DNA of 64,000 bases from Aerococcus sanguinicola. GTDB lineage: Bacteria > Bacillota > Bacilli > Lactobacillales > Aerococcaceae. Shown piece after piece: positions 62,824-64,000 of this stretch. Both the position numbers and the translations under genes were made by a program. The notes beneath the pieces are model-generated. The model was not told the DNA's origin, did no database searches, and was given only the letters and a program-made list of their open reading frames with translations. Each line of letters starts with the position of its first letter. Position 1 is the first letter of the stretch. The stretch covers positions 1-64,000 of the forward strand of contig NZ_VYWO01000001.1 of the NCBI RefSeq assembly GCF_008726925.1. The letters run 5' to 3'.

Positions 62824-63498
62824 ATGCATCAAATTATTGCGAACCAATGGCAAGAGGTCTTGGAGCCGGTCTTTGACGGAGCGACCTACCAAAGATTACG
62901 GGAGTTCTTAAAGAAAGAGTACCAAGAACAGGTGGTCTATCCTGATATGTTCCATATCTATGAGGCCTTCAAACGAACGGACTTTAGCCAGGTCAAGGTG
63001 GTTATTTTGGGCCAAGATCCCTACCATGGACCGAACCAAGCCCATGGCCTATCTTTCTCCGTGCAGAAGGGGGTTCCCATCCCCCCGTCCCTGCGCAATA
63101 TTTATAAGGAATTGGCCGATGATGTGGGCTTTCAACCTGTCCAGCATGGCAACCTCACCGAATGGGCTGACCAGGGAGTACTCTTGTTGAACTCCGTTTT
63201 AACTGTCCGCCAGGGCCAGGCAAATTCCCATAAGAACCAGGGTTGGGAAGAGCTGACGGACTATGCAATTGCTCAACTCAACCAGCGCCAGGAAAAGATT
63301 GTCTTTATTCTCTGGGGCAATGCGTCCAAGGCTAAGCGGCCCCTGATTGACGAATCGAAGCATGCCGTCTTAACCTCGGTCCACCCCAGTCCCTTATCTG
63401 CCCACCGTGGTTTCTTTGGTTCCAAGCCCTTCTCCCAATGTAATGACATCCTCACAGCGAGTGGTCAAGCGCCCATTAACTGGCAACTGACCCCCTAG
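62824..63498 (+). CDS. ung: Uracil-DNA glycosylase
   Basis: A 224-aa family 1 enzyme that removes uracil from [25 protein letters not shown] (catalytic Asp about 65), [39 protein letters not shown] and [29 protein letters not shown] before the ATG. Its TAG stop lies within CTAG, which is also the stop of the convergent copY gene. Confidence 0.97.
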   Translation: MHQIIANQWQEVLEPVFDGATYQRLREFLKKEYQEQVVYPDMFHIYEAFKRTDFSQVKVVILGQDPYHGPNQAHGLSFSVQKGVPIPPSLRNIYKELADDVGFQPVQHGNLTEWADQGVLLLNSVLTVRQGQANSHKNQGWEELTDYAIAQLNQRQEKIVFILWGNASKAKRPLIDESKHAVLTSVHPSPLSAHRGFFGSKPFSQCNDILTASGQAPINWQLTP

Positions 63499-63929
63499 TG
63501 TTTAACTTGGCACCGGCATTGTCCGGGGAGGCAGGAGCAGGTCACAGCTTGGGGCTCTTTCTTAGCGAGGGCGGATTGGATATTCCGAATCATATCCTGG
63601 GACAGGGCATTGTCCTCGATGCATTGGATAATAAGATCTCCTGCCTGGCACTGGCAGAGGTTGTCGAAGATGGTTTTGAGTTCTAAACGGCTGGCTTCTT
63701 CTTGGCTAACCTGGGCTTGGTAGACATAGGCCCGGCCACGCTTCTCCTTAGCGAGCCAGCCCTTGTCTACTAGGCGCCGGATCAGGGTCTTAATGGTGGA
63801 GTCCTTCCAAGCCATGGCTTCAGCTAGGCAATCGATAATATAGCGGCTGCTGGCTTCTTTTTGAGCCCAGATGACCCGCATGATTTGCCATTCGGCTGGG
63901 CTGATTGATTTGTCTTGTCCTGTCAGCAT
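63495..63929 (-). CDS. copY: CopY/TcrY-family copper-responsive repressor
   Basis: A 144-aa BlaI/CopY-type repressor: winged helix [24 protein letters not shown] and [27 protein letters not shown] (about 10-70). The C-terminal [10 protein letters not shown] (C-x-C-x4-C-x-C, about 131-140) binds copper(I) or zinc, as in Enterococcus CopY. A cop box lies just upstream. Usual targets are copAB/copZ, which would lie outside this window. Confidence 0.93.
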   Translation of the reverse strand: MLTGQDKSISPAEWQIMRVIWAQKEASSRYIIDCLAEAMAWKDSTIKTLIRRLVDKGWLAKEKRGRAYVYQAQVSQEEASRLELKTIFDNLCQCQAGDLIIQCIEDNALSQDMIRNIQSALAKKEPQAVTCSCLPGQCRCQVKH

Positions 63930-63950
63930 TTAATCATCTCCATTTCAGGT

Positions 63951-63960
63951 TACATTTGTA
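63951..63960. promoter_or_regulatory. cop box (CopY operator)
   Basis: TACATTTGTA fits TACANNTGTA exactly, 22 bp upstream of the copY start. Confidence 0.85.
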
Positions 63961-63978
63961 AACATTATAACTCTTAAA

Positions 63979-64000
63979 AAGGACTGCTTGTGCAGTCCTT
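63979..64000 (-). terminator. Terminator of a minus-strand gene beyond the window
   Basis: AAGGACTGC/GCAGTCCTT stem; on the minus strand it is followed by TTTTTAAG. Confidence 0.7.

Overview
The window comes from a low-to-moderate GC Gram-positive of the order Lactobacillales. The evidence is the gene order alaS-ireB-ruvX-yrzB, rpoY-rnjA, rplU-prp-rpmA with a Prp-cleavable L27, GshF, LiaFSR, T-box leaders, and an Enterococcus-like citrate/oxaloacetate decarboxylase locus. Aerococcaceae is my best guess for the family, but I cannot prove it from sequence reading alone.

Layout. 1-2200: end of an rRNA operon (5S) and 23 tRNA genes, none with an encoded CCA end, then a terminator. 2300-3730: mreCD. 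3730-6420: two T-box riboswitches in series in front of an amino-acid ABC transporter. 6490-9150 (minus): an orphan PTS EIIC-like protein and a CitMHS citrate transporter. 9470-19140: citrate fermentation operon (oadH-like, oadD, oadB, a tiny anchor ORF, citC, citX, oadA, citDEF), followed by a GntR-CitG fusion gene. Citrate enters, is split by citrate lyase, and oxaloacetate is decarboxylated by a membrane OAD complex; a good cre site suggests CcpA control. 19140-22640: L21 leader, rplU-prp-rpmA, a YtxK-type methyltransferase, ackA. 22680-24820 (minus): uspA, 6S RNA, rarA. 24980-30720: gshF, a cysteine desulfurase, a DUF1831 gene and mnmA. 30830-39890: recD2, T-box-alaS, ireB, ruvX, yrzB, mltG, udk, greA.

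39890-43655 is the most unusual part. Two arrays of about 110-nt structured repeats begin at the stop codons of greA (plus strand) and rnjA (minus strand). They form an inverted pair around a liaFSR-like cell-envelope stress operon. Each array has four full units, and the same four subtypes occur in both arrays in a different order. Every unit folds on paper into one long hairpin with the same internal loops, while the stems differ and co-vary. I do not recognise this as a described element.

43656-51074: rnjA-rpoY, a hemolysin III/PAQR protein, a DUF697 GTPase, an acyl-ACP thioesterase, coaA and an ABC-F ATPase. 51160-60160 looks like a phosphate-response locus: ppx-ppk1 (minus) and ugpB-A-E-C-ugpQ (plus) diverge from a region with 11-bp-phased TTTACA repeats resembling Pho boxes. 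60230-64000: dps, a DUF436 gene with a low-molecular-weight phosphatase, a Cof-type HAD phosphatase, ung and a CopY repressor with a cop box. Most ordinary genes are intact and full length; I saw no transposase, integrase, prophage or CRISPR array.
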